From positions 267,507-331,506 of the forward strand of contig NZ_JACVXD010000003.1 in assembly GCF_014596975.1 (NCBI RefSeq): DNA of 64,000 bases. Direction: 5' to 3'. The position numbers and the translations under genes are program-made. The notes beneath the pieces are model-generated. The model did not search any database. It was not told the origin of the DNA and saw only the letters and a list, made by a program, of their open reading frames with translations. Every line of letters begins with the position of its first letter. The first letter of the stretch is position 1. Positions 1 to 8,413 of this stretch are shown one piece after another. Origin of the DNA: Aestuariibaculum marinum. GTDB lineage: Bacteria > Bacteroidota > Bacteroidia > Flavobacteriales > Flavobacteriaceae.

Positions 1-736
1 CAAGATCACCATAAACATTTATACCACGAATGATGAAAAACAGGGCTGTAGTGGATAAACCAATTTTCAATAGCCATTTTTTTCTTAAATCAGTTTTGTA
101 ATCAGAAAGATAAAGTTGCCCAAGGCAATAACCGAGAATCATCACCCCGAGCCAAGGTAAAATAGGATATGCAAAAACGACCAATTGTCCTCCTATAGCC
201 GTTCCGTTTTGTTGATGTAAGGCATACCAAAGCAAGGAAGAAAAACTATTACCTTGCATGGTTATTCCGTCTAAGCTATTGTGACCGGCAATTAATATTA
301 TTCCAATGATTAATAGAAGTTTGGTATTTAAAAATATTAAAAAGGATAGGATAAGCATAGTTACACCTATAGCCCAGATTACCTGAAGGATGATAACAGA
401 ATAAGTGATATCGAATTTCCATAACAGGTTGTTCAAAAATATTTCGAGAAAAATAAGCCAAATGCCGCGACTAAACAGGAATTTAAAAAGTTCATGTTTT
501 GTTTTCTTGCTGCCATATAAAAAAGCGGAAGTCCCGGCTAGTAAAATAAAAACAGGAGCGCAATAATGCGTAATAAATCGGGTGAAAAACAAGATTGGAG
601 TGGTCGTTTCTAAATCGGTTGGATTACTAAAAAAAGCACCGTAATGAAAGTAATCTCTTGTGTGATCTAAAGCCATAATAATCATGACTAACCCTCTTAA
701 AACATCTATAGATTCAATTCGATTGGATTTTATCAT
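1..736 (-). CDS. Acyltransferase of the DUF1624 / heparan-alpha-glucosaminide N-acetyltransferase type, partial (3' end beyond window)
   Basis: The frame opens at an ATG (734-736) and stays open for 245 codons to the left window edge, so the C-terminus is missing. The N-terminus, reading RIESIDVLRGLVMIIMALDH, is the hallmark of the DUF1624/HGSNAT-like membrane acyltransferases; the aspartate and histidine of the ALDHTRD stretch lie at the end of the first transmembrane helix. Several further hydrophobic helices follow (around residues 55-70, 85-100, 105-140, 185-205). Family members are inner-membrane enzymes thought to transfer acetyl groups across the membrane to glycans; the substrate here cannot be told. 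The family assignment is from the motif and hydropathy; the function is inferred. Confidence 0.75.
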   Translation of the reverse strand, partial: MIKSNRIESIDVLRGLVMIIMALDHTRDYFHYGAFFSNPTDLETTTPILFFTRFITHYCAPVFILLAGTSAFLYGSKKTKHELFKFLFSRGIWLIFLEIFLNNLLWKFDITYSVIILQVIWAIGVTMLILSFLIFLNTKLLLIIGIILIAGHNSLDGITMQGNSFSSLLWYALHQQNGTAIGGQLVVFAYPILPWLGVMILGYCLGQLYLSDYKTDLRKKWLLKIGLSTTALFFIIRGINVYGDL

Positions 737-812
737 AGGCCATGTCTAAATTATAAGGTTTAATTTAGTAATAAAATGTTTATGTTGTTTATTGTGTGTT
801 TCTTATGTTTGG

Positions 813-1670
813 TTATTGTTTACCTAAACCTATGTATTGTTGAAAAGCGGTTACTTTTTCTTCCTTTAATGTCCATAAATGTACTACTGTGGTTTGGTAA
901 GTTTCGCCGGTTTTTTTCAATTTACCATCGTAGTTGAGAGTGGCTAATACTTGGTCATTCCCTAAAGCAGATAATTTTATATTTTCCAATTTGAAATAGT
1001 CGTTATCTTCTCCTAATCTTTTGAAAACGCCGTTTAATACGGCATCAGGACTACTGTAAGGGTTACCGTCGGAATAGGAACTTGAACTTGATTCATTCCA
1101 TATAATGTCTGATGTCATCATGCCTAAAACAGTTGGGATGTCACCTTTTCCAAAAGCTTCGTATATACCATCTATAATAGCTATGTTTTCTTGGTTAGGT
1201 AAAAGCCCCAATTGTTGCATAAAAACCATATTGTCCATAAAGTCTTCTTCCTGAGCAATTTTTCCATCTTTCATTTTTACTAGGGTAACACCATTAATAT
1301 CAACAGATTTCCCTGTGGCGGGTATTCCAAAAAAGTCTCCGGTATGGTTGCCTTTAAAATTCCAGTGCTTTACAATATTGTCGTCTTGACCGAAGACCTG
1401 AATGACTGTAAATTTTATGTCTGAAAATCCGGTTATAAAATTTTGATAATAGGCCTTGAAATTATCTATTCCCACTATGTTTTCAGGGCTTGTAACCAAG
1501 GTGATATCATCTATAAAGTTAGAAGCGTTGATGAGATGAATATCACCATTGTTTATAATTTCATTCCATGTTTTTTCATACATAGAGATGTTTTTTTCAA
1601 GTTTCCCATCGTTACAGGAAACCAGGCTTAAACTTGCTGTTAACAGAAATAATGTGATTAAAGTTTTCAT
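813..1670 (-). CDS. Lipoprotein with two SnoaL/NTF2-like domains
   Basis: A 285-residue protein with a lipoprotein signal peptide; the lipobox is LSLVSC, with the lipidated Cys at residue 19. Residues 25-155 resemble a SnoaL-like ester cyclase domain (pattern GIDNFKAYYQNFITGFSDIKFTV, then GIPATGKSVDINGVTLVKMKDGKI). Residues 165-285 look like a second NTF2-fold domain with a YEAFGKGDIPTVLGMM start. Such domains bind small hydrophobic ligands, and many copies are not enzymes. The gene lies 22 bases downstream of an MFS transporter gene on the same strand, so the two are probably co-transcribed. Fold assignment is fairly secure; ligand and reaction are unknown. Confidence 0.7.
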   Translation of the reverse strand: MKTLITLFLLTASLSLVSCNDGKLEKNISMYEKTWNEIINNGDIHLINASNFIDDITLVTSPENIVGIDNFKAYYQNFITGFSDIKFTVIQVFGQDDNIVKHWNFKGNHTGDFFGIPATGKSVDINGVTLVKMKDGKIAQEEDFMDNMVFMQQLGLLPNQENIAIIDGIYEAFGKGDIPTVLGMMTSDIIWNESSSSSYSDGNPYSSPDAVLNGVFKRLGEDNDYFKLENIKLSALGNDQVLATLNYDGKLKKTGETYQTTVVHLWTLKEEKVTAFQQYIGLGKQ

Positions 1671-1692
1671 GAGGATTATATTTAGTTGGTTG

Positions 1693-3027
1693 TTATTCAG
1701 TTAAATTTTCTAATGTGGTTAAGTGTTTTTTTATGTTAATGGTTTTGTAAATGAAAAAAGCGAAAAATGGAATGGCTGCACCGCAAAAAAAGACTTGATT
1801 CCATTGTAATTTTTCTTGAATCAAACCAAACAGCCATGGGCCTATTATAATTCCCAGATTATTACAAGTCATATATAGAGTGAATTGAGAAGCTGATATT
1901 TTGTGCCATGAGATTTTCATCGCCATGGCTAAAAGTGCTACGGTAAGTAGAGTGTTTAATAAATTAAAGAGTATGATAAATCCATAAACAGTAGAGATGT
2001 TTTGCCAACTATTTGAAATTAAACCGAATGATAAAATAACAAGAGCTAATAAGGATATAAGAATAAGTGCCATTTTCTTTGTGCCAATAAAATCTATAAT
2101 AACCCCACCGGCAACCATACTAAAGCCACCACCAACAACCGAAGCTATGGAGTAAACTTGAGAATAATCCGTATTAGTCCAATTTAATTCCTGAACCGTA
2201 AAAATAGGAAATAAGACTTCAATAAATCCAGTTGAAGCACCAGTAAAAATCATGCCCAGACTCAGAATTAGACTGGTTGGCAGTATGAGGACTTTTCCCA
2301 GGTTTTTAAACAAGCTTTTCCATTCTGTAAGCTGTGCCTTTTTTGAAACTTCAGAGGCTTTACCTTTTGTCCAAGGCATAAGTTTTTCACCTCTGTGTTC
2401 TCTAAAGTAAATAGGAACAAGTATAAGAAAAGCTATAATTAAAGATAATGATGTAATAGCATTTGTAAATCCTACAATATTTATAAGAGTTGTTCCTAAA
2501 AGTAATGATAAGGACTGACCTATAATTCTAGATCCCCACATAATACCATTAGCCCTTGCTTGTTGGTGTATGGGAATTATATCAACCGCCATGCCATCAA
2601 TGGCAATATCCTGAGTCGAGCCAAAAAGACTTATTAAAAAACCACAAATCATTAAACCCTGAATATTACCTAAAGGTTCGCTTACAAAACCAAAAGACAG
2701 AAAGCTAATGATTAGTCCTATTTGAGCAACAATAATCCAGGGGCGTTTTCTACCCATGGCTATTGGGGTGTATCGATCGATAATAGGGGCTATAAAGAAT
2801 TTAAAACTCCATGGAATTGAGATGATAGAAACATAAGCAGCAATAGAAACTGCGGAAACCTCATTCATGGCCAACCAAGCTGGGATAGCATAAAAAGTAA
2901 TACCAATGGGAATACCTTCGCAAACATATAGAGCAGCAAAAACAAGATATCGCAATGTTGCGTTTTCAGATAAATAAACTTTTTGCTTTAAATCGGCCAG
3001 TTCATAGCGTATTGCTTTTTGATTCAT
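1693..3027 (-). CDS. MFS transporter
   Basis: A 444-residue integral membrane protein with about twelve hydrophobic segments. It has the MFS signature loop between helices 2 and 3 (IDRYTPIAMGRKRPWI, near residues 80-95) and a second-half equivalent (VIIDFIGTKKMA). The N-terminal region VCEGIPIGITFYAIPAWL resembles AmpG-like and PTR-unrelated MFS members of Bacteroidota that open with a CEG(I/F)P motif. It starts at an ATG and is the first gene of a probable two-gene operon with the downstream SnoaL-like lipoprotein. The transported compound cannot be predicted; the AmpG-like muropeptide carriers are one possibility, but I would not name it so. Confidence 0.8.
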   Translation of the reverse strand: MNQKAIRYELADLKQKVYLSENATLRYLVFAALYVCEGIPIGITFYAIPAWLAMNEVSAVSIAAYVSIISIPWSFKFFIAPIIDRYTPIAMGRKRPWIIVAQIGLIISFLSFGFVSEPLGNIQGLMICGFLISLFGSTQDIAIDGMAVDIIPIHQQARANGIMWGSRIIGQSLSLLLGTTLINIVGFTNAITSLSLIIAFLILVPIYFREHRGEKLMPWTKGKASEVSKKAQLTEWKSLFKNLGKVLILPTSLILSLGMIFTGASTGFIEVLFPIFTVQELNWTNTDYSQVYSIASVVGGGFSMVAGGVIIDFIGTKKMALILISLLALVILSFGLISNSWQNISTVYGFIILFNLLNTLLTVALLAMAMKISWHKISASQFTLYMTCNNLGIIIGPWLFGLIQEKLQWNQVFFCGAAIPFFAFFIYKTINIKKHLTTLENLTE

Positions 3028-3097
3028 TGTTTTGGTTTTAGGTTAAAACAAAATGCTATTAATTAATTTGGGTAATATTCTCTAAATGTCAAAAAGG

Positions 3098-3132
3098 GAT
3101 AAAAAGCACAATTTTAAATTGTGCTTTTTTTT
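3098..3132 (-). terminator. Rho-independent terminator of the 3163-3894 gene
   Basis: A 9-bp inverted repeat (GCACAATTT / AAATTGTGC, 3106-3124, almost no loop) is flanked by A-runs on the left and T-runs on the right. Read on the minus strand it sits 30 bases after the stop codon of the secreted protein gene and ends in a T-tract. It could also act on the plus strand, but no plus-strand gene precedes it. Confidence 0.75.
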
Positions 3133-3162
3133 GTAAGTTGAATAGTTTTTTGAAACTATATT

Positions 3163-3894
3163 TTAATAAGACAGGTCGTCTATTAAGCTATACATGTAAG
3201 ACCAATCTTTAGAAACGGCAGTTCTGAATTTTTCTTTAAGGTCTTCGGTTTTGGATTTTCCTTTTTCTTTTTCATAAACTTTCCAAACGCCATCGCGGTC
3301 TTCATCAAGCGCGGCAAAATTTTTAAAAGGAACAGTCACAAAGAAATCAGATACATGTGGACCTCCACCTATTACACTATACCAGGTGCCCCTTACGTCG
3401 CCTTCAGCTTTTTTAATGGCTGATTCTACTTCTTTAACGGTTTCCATGAAACTATCGTAATTGTCCACTTTTACATTGTACACCCATACGAGTTTGGTGT
3501 CTTCAGGTAAGCTAGAACTTGATTTACTGATATCAGGCATACGACGGGCAATATTGTACTCCACACTTTCAACATGAGGAATAATTAAATCAACAACTTT
3601 CATTCTACATTTTTTTCCAGCTTCATCATTGCTTTCATCCATTTCAGCCCAATTAGCCATACGACTAGTCATAGTATAGACTGTTCCTTTTCCTTGAACT
3701 CGTCTCCACATACTCCATTTGAATTCTCCTTCATTGTCTTTGTAGCATTTTTTCCAGGACATAACCCCTTCTTTAAATTGCGAATTGTGTCCTGGTTTCA
3801 CAGTGATTTCAGACATGTTTAGTAAATAATTGTCGTTTCCTTGAGATACTCCTAAGAGAGGTAGTACCAATAATAAATACAATAGTGTTCTCAT
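3163..3894 (-). CDS. Secreted protein of unknown function, possible tandem ABM-like fold
   Basis: A 243-residue protein with a clear signal peptide (MRTLLYLLLVLPLLGVSQ) and no lipobox. Two halves look related in outline. Each has a hydrophobic strand (NYLLNMSEITVKPG; TKLVWVYNVKVDN), a helix ending in KK or KKAEG, and a tryptophan-containing strand (KWSMWRRVQG; RGTWYSVIGG). A dimeric alpha-beta barrel (ABM-like) duplication would give this pattern, but that is inference. Many charged residues and no cysteine pair beyond two isolated Cys. A transcription terminator follows on the minus strand; the gene appears monocistronic. No enzymatic role can be assigned. Confidence 0.6.
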   Translation of the reverse strand: MRTLLYLLLVLPLLGVSQGNDNYLLNMSEITVKPGHNSQFKEGVMSWKKCYKDNEGEFKWSMWRRVQGKGTVYTMTSRMANWAEMDESNDEAGKKCRMKVVDLIIPHVESVEYNIARRMPDISKSSSSLPEDTKLVWVYNVKVDNYDSFMETVKEVESAIKKAEGDVRGTWYSVIGGGPHVSDFFVTVPFKNFAALDEDRDGVWKVYEKEKGKSKTEDLKEKFRTAVSKDWSYMYSLIDDLSY

Positions 3895-4106
3895 AATTTT
3901 GATTTTGGTTAGAATTAATAATGGTTATATAGTTTGGTGGTGTTAAATGTTATTTTAACACGATTAATATTCTAAATAAAATCAACTTGGGACTCTAATA
4001 TTAGAGGTTAATTATGGAGAGAGGGGTGGGTAATTTATTGGTTTATAAGTAATAGCGTACTTAAATATAGGGAAATTAATTAATAAATCTAATTTTAGTT
4101 TATGAA

Positions 4107-4140
4107 ATAAAAAAAAGCCCAACCAAAGGTTGAGCTTTTA
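4107..4140 (-). terminator. Rho-independent terminator of lysA
   Basis: The stem AGCTCAACC / GGTTGGGCT (4116-4136, one G-U pair, three-base loop) is followed on the minus strand by a run of eight T. It lies about 33 bases downstream of the lysA stop codon. Confidence 0.85.
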
Positions 4141-4169
4141 TAACTAAGATGTATAATTATCGGAATTGG

Positions 4170-5405
4170 TTATTTTGCCAACTCTTTTTCTTTTTTTTCT
4201 GAAAAATCGACTTCTATTTGATTTTTAATGATATCATCAAACGTTTCTCTTTTTCTGATTAAATGCGCTTCATTGTTATACCATAAAACTTCGGCAGGGC
4301 GGAATCTTGAGTTGTAATTGCTTGCCATAGAGAAACAGTAAGCCCCTGCATTCTTAAAGCATAACACATCGCCTTCAGAGATTTCTTTAATGCGCCTGTT
4401 ACTACCAAAAGTATCCGTTTCACAAATGTAACCTACAACGGTGTAGAAACGCTCACTGCCATTAGGATTAGAGATATTAATGATGTCGTGGTGCGATCCG
4501 TAGAACATCGGACGGATTAAGTGGTTGAAACCAGAATCTACCTGAGCAAAAACTGTTGAAGTGGTTTGTTTAACTGCATTTACTTTAGTTAAAAAGTAGC
4601 CAGACTCACTTACTAAAAACTTACCAGGTTCGAACGCTAAGGTTAAGTCTTTACCATATTCTTTACAGAACGCATTAAACTTAGCCGTTAATTTTTTACC
4701 TAATTCTTCAATATTGGTTTCAATATCACCTTCTTTATAAGGTACTTTAAATCCAGAACCGAAATCGATGAAATCTAAGTTTTTGAATTGTTTTGCAGTA
4801 TCGAATAAAATTTCACTTGCATACAAGAACACCTCAATATCTAAAATATCACTACCGGTATGCATGTGAATACCGTTAATAGTCATTCCTGTATTTTCAA
4901 CAATACGTAAAATATGAGGAATCTGGTGAATAGAAATTCCGAATTTAGAATCGATGTGACCAACAGAAATATTAGCATTACCTCCAGCCATAATGTGCGG
5001 ATTAATACGAATACAAACCGGAATATTTGGGTGTTTTGTACCAAACTGTTCTAAAATAGACAGGTTATCGATGTTAATTTCAACACCAAGTTTAGCTGCT
5101 TCTTCAATTTCAGCTAAAGACACACCATTAGGAGTGAAAATAATTTGTTGAGGTTTGAATCCTGCTTTTAAACCCAGTTCGATTTCTTGTAAAGACACCG
5201 TATCAATACCAGAACCAAGCTTGTTGAATAATTTTAGGATCGATATATTTGATAATGCTTTGACAGCATAATTAAGTTTTAACTTTTTTACACCACTAAA
5301 GGCATTAGTTAGTCTGTTGTACTGTGCCTCAATTTTCTCGGCGTCGTAAACATAAACAGGGCTTCCAAAATCTTCTGCAATTTTAAGCAATTGATTCTCC
5401 AACAT
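4170..5405 (-). CDS. lysA: Diaminopimelate decarboxylase
   Basis: LysA decarboxylates meso-diaminopimelate to L-lysine, the last step of lysine synthesis, using pyridoxal phosphate. The PLP lysine is in NYAVKAL (Lys49), and the alanine-racemase-like barrel continues with HMHTGSD and the glycine-rich FIDFGSGFKVP. The C-terminal barrel carries FEPGKFLVSESG and the CETDTFG motif that supplies the active-site Cys and Asp. The length of 411 residues is normal. A TTG three codons upstream is in frame, but the ATG at 5403-5405 fits the TATCTTTG promoter box 18 bases upstream (5423-5430) better. dapD, of the same pathway, is at 35.5 kb and not co-transcribed. Confidence 0.95.
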   Translation of the reverse strand: MLENQLLKIAEDFGSPVYVYDAEKIEAQYNRLTNAFSGVKKLKLNYAVKALSNISILKLFNKLGSGIDTVSLQEIELGLKAGFKPQQIIFTPNGVSLAEIEEAAKLGVEINIDNLSILEQFGTKHPNIPVCIRINPHIMAGGNANISVGHIDSKFGISIHQIPHILRIVENTGMTINGIHMHTGSDILDIEVFLYASEILFDTAKQFKNLDFIDFGSGFKVPYKEGDIETNIEELGKKLTAKFNAFCKEYGKDLTLAFEPGKFLVSESGYFLTKVNAVKQTTSTVFAQVDSGFNHLIRPMFYGSHHDIINISNPNGSERFYTVVGYICETDTFGSNRRIKEISEGDVLCFKNAGAYCFSMASNYNSRFRPAEVLWYNNEAHLIRKRETFDDIIKNQIEVDFSEKKEKELAK

Positions 5406-5422
5406 AATTTTCAAATTTTTGG

Positions 5423-5430
5423 CAAAGATA
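5423..5430 (-). promoter_or_regulatory. lysA promoter -7 box
   Basis: TATCTTTG on the minus strand matches the Bacteroidota -7 consensus TAnnTTTG and ends 17 bases before the lysA ATG. I see no good TTG -33 element at the usual distance. Confidence 0.6.
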
Positions 5431-5570
5431 TTTCTTTAAAGACAATAAAAAATAAATAAATAAAAAATTATACAAGTTGAACAGAATGTTAATTATTTAA
5501 CACAAGGTTATTAGTTTATTATTTATAAAGTTTTCACATTGAAATATTAGGGTAAGTTATTGCGATTATT

Positions 5571-5578
5571 TACATTTG
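5571..5578 (+). promoter_or_regulatory. sucC promoter -7 box
   Basis: TACATTTG matches TAnnTTTG, 25 bases upstream of the sucC ATG, which leaves a leader of roughly 20 bases. It is divergent from the lysA promoter across a short AT-rich gap. Confidence 0.6.
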
Positions 5579-5603
5579 TGCCTCTTAAACTATTTAGCGA
5601 ATT

Positions 5604-6794
5604 ATGAATTTACACGAATATCAAGGTAAAGAAATATTAAGCAGTTTTGGTGTACGTATCCAACGTGGTATTGTAGCGCAAAATGCAAAGGAAGCTGTTG
5701 CAGCAGCAAAACAATTAACTGAAGAAACAGGAACCGGTTGGCATGTTATTAAAGCACAAGTACATGCAGGTGGTCGTGGAAAAGGTGGTGGAGTAAAGCT
5801 TGCCAAAAATTTAGAGCAGGTTGAAGAGATTGCTGGACAAATCATCGGCATGAACTTAGTAACACCTCAAACATCAGCTGAAGGTAAAAAAGTACACCAA
5901 GTATTAGTTGCAGAAGATGTTTACTATCCTGGAGATAGTGAAACGAGTGAGTTTTATGTATCTGTTTTATTGAACAGAAGTACAGGACGTAACATGGTTA
6001 TGTATTCTACCGAAGGAGGTATGGATATTGAAACTGTTGCAGAAGAAACTCCACATTTAATTTTTACTGAAGAAATCGATCCTGCTGTTGGTTTAACGCC
6101 ATTCCAAGCAAGACGTATTGCTTTCAATTTAGGATTATCAGGAACAGCATTTAAAGAAATGACAAAGTTTGTTACTAATCTTTATACGGCTTATGTAAAA
6201 TCTGATTCTTCATTATTTGAAATCAACCCGGTATTAAAAACAAGTGATGATAAAATTTTAGCTGTAGATGCTAAAGTAACTATAGATGATAACGCACTTT
6301 ACAGACATAAAGATTACGTAGATTTACGTGATATTCGCGAAGAAAGTGCTATTGAAGTAGAAGCAGGAGAAAAAGGATTAAACTATGTAGACCTTGATGG
6401 TAACGTTGGATGTATGGTTAACGGTGCTGGTTTAGCCATGGCGACTATGGATTTAATCAAGCAAGCAGGTGGTGAGCCAGCTAACTTCTTAGATGTTGGT
6501 GGTACTGCTGATGCTGCTCGTGTAGAAGCTGCTTTTAAGATCATTTTAAAAGATCCTGCTGTAAAAGCCATCTTAATTAACATTTTTGGTGGTATTGTTC
6601 GTTGTGATCGTGTAGCACAAGGAGTTATTGATGCTTACAAAAACATGGGTAACATTAACGTGCCAATTATTGTACGTTTACAAGGAACCAATGCAGACAT
6701 TGCTAAAGAATTAATTGACAACTCTGGTTTAGACGTGTTAAGTGCGACTGAATTCCAGGAAGCTGCAGATAAAGTACAAGAAGTATTAGCATAG
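5604..6794 (+). CDS. sucC: Succinate-CoA ligase (ADP-forming) subunit beta
   Basis: The beta subunit binds nucleotide and magnesium and, with SucD, interconverts succinyl-CoA and succinate with ADP or GDP phosphorylation in the TCA cycle. The opening [10 protein letters not shown] is typical. The ATP-grasp loop [10 protein letters not shown] lies at residues 56-65, and the CoA-ligase end carries [16 protein letters not shown] around residues 320-336 (the subunit interface with the phosphohistidine loop of SucD). Length 396 is normal. sucD is not adjacent, which is usual in Flavobacteriaceae. A strong terminator follows. Confidence 0.97.
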   Translation: MNLHEYQGKEILSSFGVRIQRGIVAQNAKEAVAAAKQLTEETGTGWHVIKAQVHAGGRGKGGGVKLAKNLEQVEEIAGQIIGMNLVTPQTSAEGKKVHQVLVAEDVYYPGDSETSEFYVSVLLNRSTGRNMVMYSTEGGMDIETVAEETPHLIFTEEIDPAVGLTPFQARRIAFNLGLSGTAFKEMTKFVTNLYTAYVKSDSSLFEINPVLKTSDDKILAVDAKVTIDDNALYRHKDYVDLRDIREESAIEVEAGEKGLNYVDLDGNVGCMVNGAGLAMATMDLIKQAGGEPANFLDVGGTADAARVEAAFKIILKDPAVKAILINIFGGIVRCDRVAQGVIDAYKNMGNINVPIIVRLQGTNADIAKELIDNSGLDVLSATEFQEAADKVQEVLA

Positions 6795-6837
6795 GCTTAA
6801 CATAGCCGCAGTATTTGTTAATATTACCATATAGTTT

Positions 6838-6872
6838 TAATAAGAGTAGTGTAAATCACTACTCTTTTTTTA
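6838..6872 (+). terminator. Rho-independent terminator of sucC
   Basis: A perfect 10-bp stem AAGAGTAGTG / CACTACTCTT (6842-6866) with a TAAAT loop is followed by five further T. It lies 47 bases after the sucC stop codon. Confidence 0.9.
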
Positions 6873-6933
6873 TGTCTAATTTTGACTCGTAAAACAAAAA
6901 CAGTCAATATTAAAAGCTGTAAAAACTAAAACT

Positions 6934-7278
6934 ATGAAAACAATTAAAGTATTATTAGTATTAGCAATTTTATTATGTTCAAACACCATTTTTGCTAACA
7001 ATAGCAAAAAGAATGACCTTCCGAAATCGGAAACCATTACTGTAGAAATACAGAAGATCTTAAAAAGTTCTAATTTGGAATTTACAGAAGAAGTTTCTGC
7101 TAATGTTTATTTTACTATTAACAATAAAAGCGAAATTGTCGTATTGTCAATTGATTCCGATTCAGATGAATTAGAACAATTTTTAAAGTACAAACTTAAT
7201 TATTGTAAAATTCAAGCCGATGGTATGGTTCCTGGAAGAAAGTATTTAATACCGGTTAAGCTGGTATCATCTATGTAA
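6934..7278 (+). CDS. Small secreted protein of unknown function
   Basis: A 114-residue protein with a signal peptide (MKTIKVLLVLAILLCSNTIFA) and a mature part of about 90 residues. The mature part has a Lys/Ser-rich start, then ITVEIQKILKSS, FTEEVSANVYFTIN and a closing KYLIPVKL strand. The helix-strand order is reminiscent of small TonB-C-like or YcfL-like periplasmic domains that are common as uncharacterised Flavobacteriia proteins; I recognise the pattern but no named family. It is monocistronic, between the sucC terminator and its own terminator, which it shares with the convergent DUF1456 gene. Confidence 0.7.
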   Translation: MKTIKVLLVLAILLCSNTIFANNSKKNDLPKSETITVEIQKILKSSNLEFTEEVSANVYFTINNKSEIVVLSIDSDSDELEQFLKYKLNYCKIQADGMVPGRKYLIPVKLVSSM

Positions 7279-7297
7279 CACAATTTTTAACCGTATT

Positions 7298-7333
7298 AAA
7301 AAAGCTCTTAATGTAGATTAAGAGCTTTTTTTG
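7298..7333. terminator. Bidirectional terminator between convergent genes
   Basis: The 8-bp stem GCTCTTAA / TTAAGAGC (7304-7325) is flanked by six A on one side and seven T on the other, so it can end transcription from both strands. The right arm contains the stop codon of the minus-strand DUF1456 gene. Confidence 0.85.
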
Positions 7334-7569
7334 TTGTCTTGTTTTTTGGGAGGCATGGGGCCTCGCATATGAATTACCAGACCGTTTAAAAAGTTTCTTA
7401 AAATCTGGTCGCCACATTCCATGTATTTCGGGTGGTCTTCTTTTCTAAAAAAAGCACCGAGTTCGCTTTTTGAAATTCTAAAGTCTACCAAAGCTAAAAT
7501 TTTGACAATATCATCGTCTCTAAGCTTTAAAGCCACTCTTAATTTTTTTAAAATATCATTATTTGTCAT
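7318..7569 (-). CDS. DUF1456 (YehS-like) protein
   Basis: A short protein of 83 residues matching one unit of the DUF1456/YehS family: NNDILKKLRVALKLRDDDIV at the start, then a KSELGAFFRKEDHPKYMECGDQILRNFLNGL core. E. coli YehS has two such units; here there is one, followed by a basic tail (PPKKQDNKKSS). The function is unknown; the repeat looks helical and has been suggested to bind nucleic acid or partner proteins, without proof. The stop codon lies inside the shared terminator hairpin. Confidence 0.8.
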   Translation of the reverse strand: MTNNDILKKLRVALKLRDDDIVKILALVDFRISKSELGAFFRKEDHPKYMECGDQILRNFLNGLVIHMRGPMPPKKQDNKKSS

Positions 7570-7945
7570 GTCTGTAATTTAAGTTTCAAAAGTACTATTC
7601 CTTTTTGTGAATTAGATAGTATTAAGAAGTGTTTTCTAGCGTTTTTGCAATTTTTACAAAGATAAATCAAAAGATGGAGATATAATTTTTAGTAATTTAT
7701 TATTAAGGATTGTTTGTAATGTGTTGGTATTTAACGTGTTGGTGTTTGGTGAAAGCGTATGTGATTTCTATTTAAAGTGTTGAAAATCAGGTGAAAAATG
7801 ATGTGGTTTTTTTGCGAATTGAGATGAAATAATTAAAATAAACGACCAAATACACCACGGTTTTCGATAACCTACAAATTATCTACGATTATAAAATTAA
7901 GGTTGTTCGTATCTTTATAGTGTAATTAATTAATCCCTTAACTAT
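7570..7945. other. AT-rich intergenic region without recognised genes
   Basis: This stretch separates the divergent DUF1456 and TerB-like genes. A short direct repetition of a GTGTTGGT-type motif occurs around 7719-7752. A degenerate -7-like TATCTTTA lies close to the right end, some 30 bases before the TerB-like ATG. I found no tRNA, open frame with a plausible start or strong hairpin. Confidence 0.5.
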
Positions 7946-8350
7946 ATGATTAATAGAGTCGAAAAATTAAGTCTCTTATCTGAAATGATTGCCTTTGCAA
8001 AGCACGATAAAGATATCAAAGATTTAGAATACAATTTTTTGTTAGGTGTTGCAAAACAGCTTGAAATTTCTCGAGAGGATTTCGACTACCTGATAGAACA
8101 TCCTATTAACTATATTCATTTAAAATCACATAGTGAACGCATTGTACAATTTCATCGTTTGGTATTATTAATGAATATAGATAACGAACAGAGTGATTCT
8201 AAAAAAATTGTAAAGCTACATAACTTTGGGCTACGCATGGGGTTAAGCCATGAATCCATTTCTAAGGTGCTGTATTTAATGGAAAGTTTTCCGAATAAAA
8301 TAGTACCACCAGATGTGTTGATTGATATTTTTAAAACACAGTATAACTAG
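7946..8350 (+). CDS. TerB-like domain protein
   Basis: A 134-residue all-helical acidic cytoplasmic protein. The pattern of LSLLSEMIAFAKHDKDIKDLEYNFL followed by LGVAKQLEISREDFDYLI resembles the TerB/DjlA helical domain, in which an Asp-rich start of the first helix pair binds metal. Flavobacteriia carry many such stand-alone TerB-like proteins of unknown role; a link to tellurite resistance should not be assumed. Its 3' end faces uvrB with only 40 bases between the stop codons. Confidence 0.65.
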   Translation: MINRVEKLSLLSEMIAFAKHDKDIKDLEYNFLLGVAKQLEISREDFDYLIEHPINYIHLKSHSERIVQFHRLVLLMNIDNEQSDSKKIVKLHNFGLRMGLSHESISKVLYLMESFPNKIVPPDVLIDIFKTQYN

Positions 8351-8372
8351 AAAACAAACTAGATATTTTTGG

Positions 8373-8413
8373 GAAGAAAAGCTAAGAGGGTTACACTTTT
8401 AGCTTTTCTAGTT
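8373..8413 (+). terminator. Possible terminator of the TerB-like gene, overlapping the 3' end of uvrB
   Basis: A perfect 11-bp inverted repeat (AGAAAAGCTAA at 8375-8385, TTAGCTTTTCT at 8399-8409) has a 13-base loop and is followed by AGTTTTT on the plus strand. The right arm encodes the last residues of uvrB. The T-tract is offset, so the call is tentative. Confidence 0.4.

Noticed and set aside
276..461. 61-residue minus-strand frame
   Set aside because: It is a frame-shifted shadow of the partial DUF1624 acyltransferase frame 1-736, which has the family signature and runs through it.
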